DNA of 5,972 nucleotides from Verrucomicrobiota bacterium (lineage in GTDB: Bacteria; Verrucomicrobiota; Verrucomicrobiia; Opitutales; Opitutaceae), in NCBI GenBank assembly GCA_003694825.1, contig RFJS01000153.1, forward strand, positions 1 through 5,972. The letters are read 5' to 3'. Numbering within the stretch: the first letter of the stretch is position 1; each line of letters begins with the position of its first letter. Below, piece after piece: positions 5,868 through 5,972 of the stretch. Under the pieces are notes generated by a model. That model saw nothing but the letters and a program-made list of their open reading frames with translations, made no database searches and was not told the DNA's origin. Both the position numbers and the translations under genes were made by a program.

Positions 5868-5972
5868 ATGCCCGCAAAGCACGCGAAACTCCTCTGGCTC
5901 GCCTATGCCGCCGCCGCCATGGTCGGTTTCGGCCTTCTCTGGGCGCATGAATATGAAGCGGGCTATACTTCG
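5868..5972 (+). CDS. Start of a membrane-anchored or exported protein (partial, runs off the right edge)
   Basis: An ATG opens 35 codons that continue past the window. The N-terminus is MPAKHAK followed by a hydrophobic stretch of about 18 residues (LLWLAYAAAAMVGFGLLW), then charged residues AHEYEAGYTS. That pattern is an uncleaved signal anchor or the first transmembrane segment. Third codon positions are nearly all C or G, as in the other genes. The 72-base gap before it shows no good ribosome binding site and no obvious promoter. The function cannot be inferred from this fragment. Confidence 0.6.
   Translation, partial: MPAKHAKLLWLAYAAAAMVGFGLLWAHEYEAGYTS

Overview
The window reads as chromosomal DNA of a GC-rich bacterium, most likely a Verrucomicrobiota member (Opitutaceae-like). 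The main clue is the C-terminal domain of the large secreted protein at 1375-3231: a repeat-like module of about 120 residues (RAQGPSLTAFGV, then a segment with SNDDWQ, then ESFLVD at the end) that I associate with exported proteins of that group. The strong preference for C or G at third codon positions fits. This placement is from memory of the families, not from a search. No RNA gene, CRISPR array, transposase or attachment site was seen.

Left block (1-3300, plus strand): a secreted or periplasmic tetratricopeptide-repeat (TPR) protein is followed by a DUF4331 family exported protein. The two overlap by four bases (ATGA), so they look like one transcription and translation unit. A 9-bp GC-rich hairpin just after the second gene should end transcription, and it also lies at the end of the convergent minus-strand unit.

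Middle block (3292-5260, minus strand): a MOSC-domain protein overlaps the start of an exported alpha/beta hydrolase (lipase-like) by 16 bases, and the hydrolase has a strong ribosome binding site. Immediately downstream lies a decayed asparagine synthetase (asnB-type): most of its N-terminal half is missing, one base is lost in a T run, and a large internal segment is deleted with a second frame change. Its ATP-binding loop also reads SDGLDS instead of SGGLDS.

Right block (5261-5972, plus strand): a divergent intergenic stretch carries a perfect 8-bp inverted repeat touching the start codon of a small ribbon-helix-helix-like (antitoxin or repressor type) protein. A short unrecognised reading frame overlaps its 3' end. 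The start of a membrane-anchored or exported protein runs off the right edge.

No clearly new multi-gene system is visible. The most interesting points are the possible Cu/Ni-binding Ser-Ser-His mature N-terminus of the DUF4331 protein, its lineage-typical C-terminal module, the inverted repeat at the small regulator gene, and the unusually readable asparagine synthetase fossil.
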